A stretch of DNA of 64,000 bases, from positions 9,211,201-9,275,200 of the forward strand of contig OX365962.1 of assembly GCA_947247005.1 (NCBI GenBank), written 5' to 3'. Source of the stretch: Spisula solida. Lineage: Eukaryota > Mollusca > Bivalvia > Venerida > Mactridae. The translations under genes and the position numbers were made by a program. Positions within the stretch are counted from its first letter, which is position 1. Every line of letters starts with the position of its first letter. The notes beneath the pieces are model-generated. The model had not been told where the DNA came from, did not search any database, and was given only the letters and a program-made list of their open reading frames with translations. Shown here in pieces: positions 43,801-51,267 of the stretch.

Positions 43801-46529
43801 AAATACCAGCCCAGGGGTGGTATTCAATATTGATCTTACTTGACTTAAGGATAAGGACAACCAATCAGATCACTCCATATTAAACTCTTAGTCAGTAACA
43901 GGCGATATGATTGGCTATCCTCATTCTCCAATTAAATAAGATCAATATTGAATACCAGCCCAGGTCTATTGGAATGTATGAAGCGATTTGGTTATGGAGG
44001 AGCATGTGACCAAGCATCAATGCGCGATCGGCTAATGTCTCAGTCTGGCTTTCCATTTCAAGTTTAAAGTAGCGTCACTAGTACGCACCAGTCGACCTCT
44101 TATCTCATCTATTTTTAGACTACCTACTGTACACGCACCAGTCGACCTCTTATCTCATCTATTTTTAGACTACCTACTGTACACGCACCAGTCGACCTCT
44201 TATCTCATCTATTTTTAGACTGCCTACTGTACACGCACCAGTCGAAAAAAGTCTTCTAAGCCATGCTGCTGATATAAACTATTTTTCTAGCTCGCTTTGT
44301 TCCCTAATTTTCCTAGGATGGGGACTTCATGTCAATACTTATGCCCCTCCTTTTTAAATGCCAAATCTGCCCCTGCATAATGAGAATGGTGCAAGTATAA
44401 ACAGAGACTCTACAACTGGGCTATGTGTAAAAATATTAATTGAAAATATGGTGAAGTTCTATCAGGTGCAAAATAAATACTTTTAGAGGAGCGGCGGGCT
44501 GACCCAGGGGAATTCGACATTTTTACTTTTTCAAAGTCTAAATTCCCACCCTAGAGCAAGGGCAATTTGTCGAAATCCCCTCACTGGGAGATGCTTTACC
44601 TACCCCCGGGATCAAAATTTCGGCCAAAGTCAAAATTTCCCTGGACTAGGCACCATTCTGTCTGTCAAATTCCCACCTATCGGGAACAGCCTTTTGTCAA
44701 AAGTTCCGTGTATGCCCGCCGCTCCCCCCCTTGGGGGGAAAACATTGATAGGTGCATAATCAATGTGCAGGGCACTGTGTCTGGCACCTGTGGAATACAT
44801 TGATGGCAACAGAAAGACCCATAGTTGTTACCTTTCTCGTGAACTTTTATATAATCTTGTTTTACCAACTTCATTTGTCATCTTCCGTTGCTGTCCTCGA
44901 ACTTTCATTTTGTTAAAGAAATCAGTCAACTTACGAACTTGTAAATCATTATCTCCTCCCTCCTCAAAGCAAACACCACAAACCTTCAATAAAAGCAAAC
45001 ATAAACCTTCAATAAACACTGCAAACCTTCAATTAATGCAAAAATAAACACCAAAAACTTTCAATAAACCCAATTATGAACCTTCTTTAGTTAAGAAATA
45101 ATGAATATGTACCTGTGTTTTATCATAGAATAAAGCAAAGTCATGAGTTTGAATGTGTAGTTATTAAATCAAGAGTGTGAAGTACGAGTAATTTAGTGTT
45201 TGCATCCGAACAAGTGACTGTGCTTTATTATAGATATAACACAGGTATGTATTCATTATTTTGATTCTAGAGTAGCAAATATTCCGCAGTTTACAACATA
45301 TCAATATATAGTAACAGCAGCACTATTTTTTTCCTCCGAAGATTTATTTGCTACTATCTAATGCTTTTCGGGCTGTTTTGCCCCAAGGCCATCACCAAAG
45401 GTTTATTTGCAATTTGAAGTTCTTCAGTCGTAGTTGTGTTTTATTGGTAATTTTAGCACACTGATGTTTCCTCTATGTGTATATAGCTAAAACCGCTGGT
45501 TGCGTTAGAATGATTATTTATAGACATGTTTAACTGTGTAAATTATAAGTACATGTGAGTACATTAATTACCTTGTACAATTTGCCGTTAGGATCATAAT
45601 GAGCGAGAAAGCTTAACCTTCGTCTATACTGGACACAGGTCTGACAGAATACGTCACCACATCGACGACAGTGATGTTTCCTCTCGAGAAGAGAGAACTT
45701 TTTCCCACAATTACGATTGATACAACTTGTTCTACTATCTGATAATTTCCAATGTGTTCTTGTTATCTCTGAAATGGAAACCAGTGATTTTTTTAAACAA
45801 AATTCTACAGCCTGTGCCTTTAAAATTGGGAAATTTAGCGCAATTTGGGAATGATTAAAAAGGATTGTTTTTGTTAAAAATGTTCATAAATTGCTATTTT
45901 CTACTGATATTACTCTAGTCATATGTGACAACGACTTTTGCATGTTTGAAAATCAGCTACATGTATACTGTTGTTGCTTTGAAACCTGCAAGCACAAAAG
46001 GGGGAAAATATGCATACTTTTTGGGGAAAATAATGAATTTTTGGGGAAAATGGAGGTTATTTTGCTAGGGGAAGGAAAAATCACTGGATAAACAAATAGT
46101 AAAAGAAGAATATGATAACTATCACCACTGGTAAAATAAAAATGCCAAGCATAACCTTTATTTGCCAGTCAGATTTCTGCCAAAATATAGCAGGCATATG
46201 AGAGCCTCCTACCGAATTTGAACACGGGTCGCCAGTTTAGACAGCATGCAAGCTTACTAACCACTGAGCTACGGAGACACACAGTTCAAAAGAAGAATAA
46301 TTATAAAAACTTCTAAAAAGTTATTTAAAAACCTTCTTTCAAATCTTATTACACCCCCATGAAAAAAAGGGATTTTTATAAAAAATCACGAAGTTTAATA
46401 ACCATGAAAAATTGTGATTTTACAGTAGATTTAACTTGGCTAGAATCTATACGGCTATATGGTACCTTTTAGTGTTTCACCATAACCTTCTGAATCAAAG
46501 GTTGTAATCTCCCAGTCTGTGTCTGTCAT
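28821..46529 (-). CDS. Two-FYVE zinc-finger protein, 12 coding exons, 580 residues
   Basis: I assembled this gene by hand. Exons: 46466-46529, 45572-45768, 44832-44983, 43401-43539, 40448-40687, 39744-39950, 37205-37288, 36817-36930, 33269-33385, 32043-32156, 31529-31627, 28821-29036. All junctions are AG/GT and all phases agree. FYVE 1 (residues about 28-92) has W28, D32, the phosphoinositide-binding motif [10 protein letters not shown] and eight Cys (37, 42, 55, 58, 63, 66, 89, 92). Its first pair is spaced CX4C instead of CX2C. FYVE 2 (about 192-282) has Cys 192/195, 208/211, 216/219 and 279/282, but no RKHHCR motif, and a long insert before its last pair. Residues about 283-580 look helical. 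FYVE 1 should bind PI3P on endosomes. Two FYVE fingers recall yeast Vac1/Pep7 and human ZFYVE1, but I cannot name an orthologue. The start is MTDTDWEI, preceded by an acceptor-like TTGTACAG, so a 5'-UTR exon lies upstream. Confidence 0.88.
29493..30423 (-). mobile_element. pogo/Tigger-like non-autonomous DNA transposon
   Basis: The termini CAGTGGAACCCCTCTAATCC and GGATTAGCGGGGTTCCACTG are inverted, and both sides are flanked by TA. Further GTCCGGATTAGAG-type words recur inside both ends. The terminal sequence is of the Tigger/pogo type (CAGTNRAACCCC...TAATCCGG). About 931 bp is too short for a full transposase. A short minus-strand frame near its left end supports the assignment. Confidence 0.82.
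29664..29780 (-). pseudogene. Possible 5' exon remnant of a pogo/Tigger transposase
   Basis: The minus-strand frame reads [20 protein letters not shown] then [14 protein letters not shown], and it meets a donor-like AAG/GTGTGT. The K/R-rich start and the following helix resemble the N-terminal CENP-B/pogo DNA-binding domain (KRR...L..K..II). It stops inside the non-autonomous element, so no functional transposase is encoded. Confidence 0.45.
30600..30690 (-). mobile_element. tRNA-like SINE fragment
   Basis: On the minus strand a B-box GGGTTCAATCCCC follows CTTGTGCC...TGACCTACAGGTAGG with tRNA-like spacing. The A-box is weak. It lies between the nested transposons and the MITE at 30718-30996. 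Confidence 0.4.
30718..30996. mobile_element. MITE with GGGTATGTTCGTAACG termini, uninterrupted copy
   Basis: It carries the same ends and interior as 1799-2244, without the ~170-bp insertion. AAGG flanks both sides of the GGTATG...GCGCCC unit and may be a short target duplication. It lies in the last FYVE intron. Confidence 0.65.
32157..32560 (-). repeat. 54-bp minisatellite copying the acceptor and first codons of FYVE exon 10
   Basis: About seven 54-bp units lie immediately upstream (in gene orientation) of exon 10 (32043-32156). Each unit, read on the minus strand, contains TTACAG followed by GCC ATT GTT AGT GCA CAG, matching the real exon start GCC ATC GTT AGT GCA CAG. Each unit therefore carries a full splice acceptor plus ~14 duplicated codons and then a TGA. 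Because 54 is a multiple of three, an artefactual 149-codon ORF crosses the array. Confidence 0.93.
32864..33241. mobile_element. hAT-type MITE, CAGGGTGCCCAC termini
   Basis: The left end CAGGGTGCCCACAAAT and the right end ACCGTGGGCACCCTG are inverted. ATCTGA occurs on both sides as a likely target duplication. The interior holds repeated TTTTCCCTGAC words. It is intronic in the FYVE gene. Confidence 0.72.
33386..33470 (-). repeat. Two-copy duplication at the acceptor of FYVE exon 9
   Basis: GCCTGAAAATTACAT is followed by a TACARGGTGTTAAAA block, and the pair occurs twice, starting at the exon 9 acceptor (33386) and again at about 33428. In gene orientation it duplicates the polypyrimidine/acceptor region (ATGTAATTTTCAG). 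Confidence 0.7.
34045..34262 (+). mobile_element. tRNA-derived SINE, second family
   Basis: A B-box-like GGTTCCTGGTTTAAATCTC is followed by a body containing AACTAGAGATGAACTGATGG then GAGACCCAGAGGTAGTC. It matches the SINE at 49912-50150 and the split copy around 48255-48366. Confidence 0.65.
34293..34524 (-). mobile_element. MITE, CAGAGAATTTGACA family, inverted diverged copy
   Basis: Its reverse complement aligns with 25721-25962. Shared words include TTATGAAAACATACAAC and GCGTCTTTGTGACGC, and the GGATTTGACCTGATCCTAAC end is recognisable. Confidence 0.65.
34586..34740 (+). repeat. Two-copy tandem duplication, ~85 bp
   Basis: AGGGTAAAAGTTRGATGACC, then AAGTACTTATGACTGTGTCAA and CATCCACAACATCACAGA, occurs twice in succession. 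It is intronic in the FYVE gene. Confidence 0.8.
34852..35244 (-). repeat. Dispersed repeat with internal duplication (host of the pearl-like element)
   Basis: In reverse complement it matches 60038-60300, sharing AAACCGGTAGGGGACTT, GTTGCTATGGCAACAG and CCGTCAGTCCGTTC. The block CATAGCAACCACAATTTTTG to CATAAACCTAGCTTG occurs twice here. The family is inferred from these two copies. Confidence 0.65.
35245..36515 (+). mobile_element. pearl/Helentron-like element with ~158-bp tandem core (BIV160 type)
   Basis: The left end holds GTGTCGCCTGACGAAATG (about 35264). The core is about seven tandem ~158-bp units (TTATGGTTCTTGCGCACTGC ... GTTATGCTCCGGACAAG). A (CCG)n microsatellite follows, then a right end with a perfect 7-bp hairpin TGTCGCC-TTTTCA-GGCGACA (36492-36512). 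The left TGTCGCCTGA and the right TCAGGCGACA are subterminal inverted repeats. Left flank, ~160-bp tandem core, microsatellite and hairpin right end is the known layout of the bivalve pearl/CvA/BIV160 elements, related to Helentrons. It is nested in another repeat in a FYVE intron. Confidence 0.75.
36940..37134 (-). repeat. ~21-bp minisatellite beside the acceptor of FYVE exon 8
   Basis: About eight units of CAATCAATAACATCTCTTTAG start within ~30 bp of the exon 8 acceptor, whose own flank reads GGAATCAATTACATATGG. The array appears to derive from the acceptor flank. Confidence 0.75.
37135..37204 (-). repeat. Triplicated 5' splice donor of FYVE exon 7
   Basis: On the minus strand the exon end AAATCACAG/GTACGTCTAAC is followed by two more copies, each AAATCACAG/GTAYGTCTAAC, with ~29-bp spacing. 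Each copy includes the last nine exon bases and the donor. Confidence 0.88.
38020..39743 (-). repeat. 31-bp minisatellite copying the donor junction of FYVE exon 6, with 155-bp higher-order units
   Basis: About 55 units of 31 bp abut the exon 6 donor (39744). On the minus strand the exon ends GATCAATTATCTAAG/GTAGACAAC, and the array units read GATCAGTTATCTAAGGTAGAC. Each unit thus repeats the last ~15 exon bases plus the donor. Variant units recur in blocks of five, with GAACTAACACAG variants spaced 155 bp apart (about 38198, 38353, 38508 and 39073, 39228), showing higher-order amplification. Confidence 0.95.
39951..40320 (-). repeat. ~28-bp minisatellite at the acceptor of FYVE exon 6
   Basis: About 11 units of TATTAATAGTTTATACTAAT plus ATCACATG begin at the acceptor itself (TATTTGTAG). 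Exon 6 is therefore flanked by arrays on both sides. Confidence 0.85.
40485..40560 (-). repeat. In-frame 27-bp tandem repeat inside FYVE exon 5
   Basis: GGTGTCAGACTTCC recurs three times at 27-bp spacing. In the protein it gives [13 protein letters not shown] and VDWKSDT inside the insert between the sixth and seventh zinc-binding Cys of FYVE 2. Confidence 0.82.
41460..42525 (-). repeat. 54/55-bp minisatellite related to the donor of FYVE exon 4
   Basis: About 20 units (ACCCATTAAACTTACCCGGA then TACAAGGAAAGTCATGTGAT) make up the array. A last diverged unit at 43342-43400 runs into the exon 4 donor (ATG/GTACGTATAC), after an inserted element. On the minus strand each unit has a donor-like GGTATGTATATTC aligned to the real donor, and most also have a second GGGTAAGTTTAATGG. 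The 217- and 128-codon ORFs here are repeat artefacts. Confidence 0.93.
42526..43341. mobile_element. 816-bp TA-flanked DNA element inserted in the minisatellite
   Basis: The left end CTGGCAGGCGTCCTACATCC and the right end GGATTTGGTGGTCGCCAGCC followed by AG are imperfect inverted repeats, with GTCCGGAT words inside both. A minisatellite unit (ACATACCCATT) is split at TA, and TA is duplicated. The interior is non-coding. The insertion postdates the array. Confidence 0.8.
43342..43400 (-). repeat. Terminal unit of the exon 4 minisatellite, adjoining the exon
   Basis: TACCCATTAAACAAACCCCG continues to ATGATGTATACGTAC at the exon 4 donor. It is the bridge showing that the array at 41460-42525 grew from this exon boundary. 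Confidence 0.85.
43573..43815. mobile_element. Foldback MITE, GGTATTTATAAAGC termini
   Basis: CAGGGCCGGTATTTATAAAG on the left is mirrored by CTTTATAAATACCAGCCCAG on the right. It abuts a second MITE at 43814. Confidence 0.72.
43814..43962. mobile_element. Near-palindromic MITE, GGTATTCAATATTGATCTTA family, copy 1
   Basis: GGGGTGGTATTCAATATTGA is mirrored by ATCAATATTGAATACCAGCC. It is ~150 bp and highly similar to 57489-57641 in the dynein intron, with CAACCAATCAGATC/GATTGGCTATCC in the arms. Confidence 0.8.
44083..44245 (+). repeat. 50-bp tandem repeat, about 3.3 copies
   Basis: CGCACCAGTCGACCTCTTAT and CTCATCTATTTTTAGACTRCC recur almost unchanged at 50-bp spacing. It lies mid-intron between FYVE exons 3 and 4. 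Confidence 0.88.
44470..44762. repeat. Dispersed repeat ending TTGATAGGTGCAT
   Basis: The sequence holds AGCGGCGGGC near the start and GCCCGCCGCTCC near the end, an inverted pair. It ends with AACATTGATAGGTGCATAAT, similar to the fragment near 27640. It is intronic in the FYVE gene. Confidence 0.5.
46150..46283 (-). mobile_element. tRNA-derived SINE, first family
   Basis: The reverse complement has an A-box GTAGCTCAGTGGTTAGTAAG, a B-box GTGTTCAAATTCGG and the tail CTGACTGGCAAATAAAGG, as at 20827-20958. It lies in FYVE intron 1. Confidence 0.78.
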
Positions 46530-47379
46530 TTCTGCGGACTTTGTTCAATCCTGTACAAACATATTTTGGTAAAAAAAGGTTAGGAATTATCAGAGACTCT
46601 AGAAGAAAAAGATGTTATCTATAATAGTCTCTGGAAATATAGATAGTGATACACTTAAGCTAGCCGTAACACAAGTTTCAATTCATCAAAATATTATTGT
46701 GGAATGGGTATTTACTCTCCCTCAAACTAGCATACTGTAAGAATATTACATAAATTATGGAAAGCAATGAGTATTTTTGTGTTGTAAAAATAACTTTGTT
46801 ACCATGGTAACCTAAACAGAGTTGGTTAAAACTTCAGTTTTCTGATTTCAAAAAATCATTTGGTAATTGTACCTTTGTGAAAATATCATAAATTATTTAT
46901 AATGCCAGATTGTAACCATGTGAACATTTAACATCAGAAATGATACTTTACAATATGGTTAGCTCTGGCAGACAAATTATTCACCTCATAAAGATGTCTG
47001 ATTTTACGGTAGGTCCTAAGTAAGTGATTACTATTTCGCAATATAATTCTAACAGTTGAGTTTGGTCTACAATTTTTAAAACGAATAAAATGTCACAGAA
47101 TAGTTTATTTTGACTTGTTAACCATATATAGATCTAATCTTGTTCACGATTAAGATAAATGCAAGCATTGTTCACACTGCGTGAATTAGCATTTAAATTA
47201 AGCAGGGGAGATAATTAAAAAATAATTTATGTCAAACTCACTTTATTTTGAGATCAGATTACACATCAATCCACAACTCAACCACTTCCAGGCATAACCA
47301 TGCACTGTATTCTGTAATACTAAATATTATCATAAAAATTGGTAACTACTGTATCACAAAAAGGCCCGTTCACATGACT

Positions 47380-47900
47380 TTTGAAGCGTCTGACTTTTGT
47401 ACCTAAATGTGAAACGAAAGTAAAACTGAATTTCCGGGTTCGTACCGGACGGTTGAGGATAAAACCCGTTTAAGAATAAATTTTATAGTCTTTTAGCAAA
47501 TGTGAATAGATCTACTAAAGTATTTACTGGTGGCTCAATGTAACTTAGTATGCGCTGCTCAGAACACCGATGATGTAAAATATAAATTCAATGTTGAAAC
47601 AGTAACCGTACGTTTAAATGAAGCCTTAAATAACACTCTGGTAATTGGGTACGCATTTTATAGTTTGTCGCGTTATACACAACCAAGCGCACCTGCCTAC
47701 GGACATTTACGAAGTTTACCGTTAAAGAATTCAACCAATGAACGGGCAGCTTTTGGTAAACTTGTCACGGAGTTGTTGCCAGGAGATTGTAAACCAACAT
47801 GGCGGATTTGTGTTCTTGAATTCATTGAAATTTGTTTTGTTGTCAGATTTATCTTCTCCATTCTGGAATAAATATATTTAACCACAAAGAGTAAAGGTAG
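47380..47900. promoter_or_regulatory. Candidate shared upstream region of the divergent FYVE and dynein genes
   Basis: Between the head-to-head genes this is the least repetitive, relatively GC-richer stretch. It contains CCAAT (47735) and a YY1-like AACATGGCGGATTTG (47797). Both first coding exons are preceded by acceptor-like sites, so each gene should have a 5'-UTR exon somewhere in 46.6-51.2 kb. The assignment is only positional, and no initiator could be proven. Confidence 0.25.
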
Positions 47901-48373
47901 AGTATAGAGCTTCTAAGACCCCTTATCGTTTATAATCGTTGCCAATCTGCAATGGCTAACATTGGAACGTTGCCCGATAAAAATGCGTTTTCGAAATTCG
48001 TGGTTTTGCCTTTTTAAAAGTGTGTTGGACGATTTTACATGATTTTCCGCCTCAAACAACCAACATGACCAACGACACTGATATATTATGTCAAGTTAAT
48101 CCACAAATAGTTATATTGCAGTTCTTTCCATAAATCATGATCTCACTTGATCTATCGGGGTGCTAAACTGAGAATTTAAAACTGTTATGAAATGTTGAGA
48201 CTTGAGTATGAATTCTCATATCAGATACAATACTGGTCCGGATCTGCACAAATCATGCGAGACCATTAAACAGGTGTGACTTGTGGTAAGATTATGATAC
48301 ACTTTGCAGACAAACTGGTTGGAAACCCAGAGTTAATCTCGCGTACAGTATATCGGTGCTGTACACTGGTGAC

Positions 48374-49878
48374 GGGTTACAGTCGTTTCGTACACTAGTA
48401 GTTTCGTACACTGTAAATTTCAGTTGTTTTGACACTCTCGATCGGTCGTTTCGTATACTGTTGAAAATCGTCGGTTGTTTCGTACACTCTATTGTATTTG
48501 TATATATAAGTGGTCTATTATTGTAATTAATGTATGTTTGGTACGATAATAAGATATGTTGTTCGCGAGTCTTAATTAGTTGAATATATAAAATTCATAG
48601 AAATTGATTGAACAAATTAAACAAGGGTTAGTTTGTTAATAAATATAACTATAGATAAATCTAAAAGTACAGAAAATGTACATTCAGCATTCCTCCTGAT
48701 CCTTATTTACTTGTCTACATACATGTGTGATAGTTTTAAAATAACTAATTAGTGAACAAACATTACAAGTACACATACATGTATATTAGTTAGTATATTC
48801 GTTATTTGTATGATCTTTGATATCAGATGTACAAATTATGAGTACTGTTGGAATTTGTGCAAGTTGAACATTTATGTTTTAGTTACGATAAAATGGTTAA
48901 AATATCATTCTGTATAAAATGTTCATATTTAATTCGTAGGCACATGGTTTCAACTTATCTCAGAGTACCCCCTATACTTAGGGTACACTCAGATAGTACA
49001 CTAGGATAATTTGAAACCATGTGCCTGTGATTTTATTATGTTCTATGGTCTGTATAAAATGTCGCTTTGCATATTTAATTTTGTTTCCTGCTCTTTGTAA
49101 AATGTGAAATTTTATTTCAGATATGCTGACTAACATTCTTACACTGTAATGATGTGTTGTATTCATTCTTAATTGATATGGTGTATAATAATTATATATA
49201 TATATATGTATATATGGAATAAATTTAAAACATATAAATACACATTATTCTGTTTTTTTTATATGCTTCTAGCTCATGAACTTACATACATACGATTATA
49301 AGCATTTGGGACTTTATACAAATGCTATACTTAATAGCCACAATGAATACGTTGTATGACTCGCAGCTGTCGCTAATTTACAAAAAATATAACATCTTAT
49401 TTGCTAAAATATAACATCTTATTTGCTAAAATATAACATCTATGTTAAAATCGTGGAGTTTTACATGTACATGCAGTATATGACTCCATAGTTACAATAC
49501 AGTTTTTATTAAAAATATTTTTTTATAACTATTTTATAATTCTATATGGCCATTCATTTGATTTTTTTGGAAGTTAGATTACAGTTTGTCATTTAAATGC
49601 TCAAAATCATCCTTAATTATAGTAAATAATACCTATAAAAGCATGAAATAAACTTAAATACATCGTGACAATACGTGCGAATAACAACTATACACACACA
49701 ATTACATGCATAATAGATCAAATATATATTAATAGACCAATTAACACCATATATACAATAGGAGTGTACGAAACAACCGACGATTTTCAACAGTATACGA
49801 AACGACCGATCGACAGTGTACGAAACAACTGAAATTTACAGTATACGAAACGTACAGTGTACGAAACGACTGGCTCCC
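48374..49878. mobile_element. 1.5-kb DNA element with ~125-bp inverted repeats and 8-bp target duplication
   Basis: The ends begin GGGTTACAGTCGTTTCGTAC (left) and, inverted, GGGAGCCAGTCGTTTCGTAC (right), and stay similar for ~125 bp. Each arm holds about five GTTTCGTAYACT repeats, possible transposase-binding sites. CTGGTGAC is present directly outside both ends (48366-48373 and 49879-49886). The interior is AT-rich and non-coding. It is inserted in a SINE, whose halves lie on each side. The 8-bp duplication suits hAT-like or other 8-bp groups, but the termini are not a hAT form that I recognise. Confidence 0.85.
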
Positions 49879-49911
49879 CTGGTGACTGGGCATGTTAAAG
49901 AACTGAGTTAA

Positions 49912-50150
49912 CTATTTGGGTGGCACAGTGGTCAAGTCGATAACGCACTTGACTAATGATCTAGAGGTCCCTGGTTCCAATGTCGACAGGGGCACTTGTT
50001 CAAAAATTTCTGAAACGCTTTTCAGTGTTTCCCTACCAACTAGAGACAAACTTGTTGGAAACCCAGAGGTAGTCTCGCGTGTATCGGTGCTGTACGCTGG
50101 GCACGTTAAAGAACCAAGGAATATATTCGAAACAAGCTAGGGTAACGCAC
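49912..50150 (+). mobile_element. tRNA-derived SINE, second family, full-length copy
   Basis: The A-box-like TGGCACAGTGGTCAAGTCGA and the B-box GGTTCCAATGTCG are followed by the family body CTAGAGACAAACTTGTTGGA, AACCCAGAGGTAGTC and CACGTTAAAGAACC. A 74-codon ORF across it is incidental. Confidence 0.72.
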
Positions 50151-50908
50151 TGGATTCCTTGTATCTCACCTCTGTCCCTGTCAGACACCTGCCAATGATA
50201 ATCAGAAAGCGATTGGCAGCAGTACAAAGTAGAAGTAGAAAAGAGCAGAGTAGCGTACCCCGATTCTTTGTACCACACCTCTGTCTCTCCATTGATTTTA
50301 AGTCTGCTCTTGAGTCTTGTCAGACACCTGCCAATAATAATTGGAAAGTGATTGTCGGCACCAACAAATTTTAACATGGTTCGCAACTTTTGAGGTTGCG
50401 TCATAGTATACCACACATTTTCAAACTCAGCTGATAGTACGACATTGCCCCAGAGTGGGATCTGTACTAAACAGGAAGAAGAAGAAGATATAACTTTATG
50501 AGGTGTTACCACAAAAAAGTTAATTGATGCGCATGTTGTAAGTTACTGTTGCCATCGCCATGTAGAAACCACTGGCCTTTATTCACCGTTTTGCCTCTCC
50601 AATTGATAGCCAATAGAGTTTAATAATCTGACAGGAAAACCATAATAGATTTATAATCAAAATTAATCAGAGTGTTAGTTTCGATCAGTCAGCGATTATA
50701 TAATCAAATTGTATTGGCGGCTTAACAGTAATAACGATGAATGCCAATGATCTATTATGAACTAATGAAATCGTTGATTGACAGACAATATACTTGATCA
50801 TCGTCTAATTCCTAGTAGCCAATATTTCAGCTAGAAAATTATAAAATTTATAATAATTGCATATTTTCATAAAATCTTGCCTTTGCTTACTGAAATATTG
50901 GGACATAC

Positions 50909-51061
50909 AGGGCTCGACACTAACACTGGTCCGCTGGTCCGAGACCAGTGAAAATCCAGAAGGACCAGTGAAAATTCTGGAGGACCAGTAACTGTCCTAT
51001 TTACAAATTTGGCGCTTTTTCCCTGTCGGACCAGTTGCCAAAATAGTTAGTGTCTAGGCCT
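50909..51061. mobile_element. MITE with AGGGCTCGACACTAAC termini
   Basis: AGGGCTCGACACTAACACTG on the left is mirrored by ATAGTTAGTGTCTAGGCCT on the right. The interior repeats GGACCAGTGAAAAT. It lies upstream of the first dynein coding exon. Confidence 0.65.
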
Positions 51062-51267
51062 GGACATAGACTACCGCCCCCAGTTGCGACACCTCTGAAT
51101 ACTGTTTGCTGATTATGGGGATGAATAGATCATTGACATTGATTCTAATGGCACTACCTTTCCCGATTAGGAAACATTCATTGTAGATCTCAAAAGATTT
51201 ACAGTCCCTTCAAAGATATAATAATTATCCATACATACATTTTCTTTTTTCAGGGTCTGCAGGGAAG

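Noticed and set aside
47530..47885. 113-codon + and 62-codon - ORFs near the putative promoter
   Set aside because: Neither shows a domain or splice connection that I could defend. The region is better treated as possible 5'-UTR/promoter.
50033..50512. 159-codon minus-strand ORF
   Set aside because: It runs across a SINE and a local direct repeat (TGTCAGACACCTGCC twice). There is no domain.
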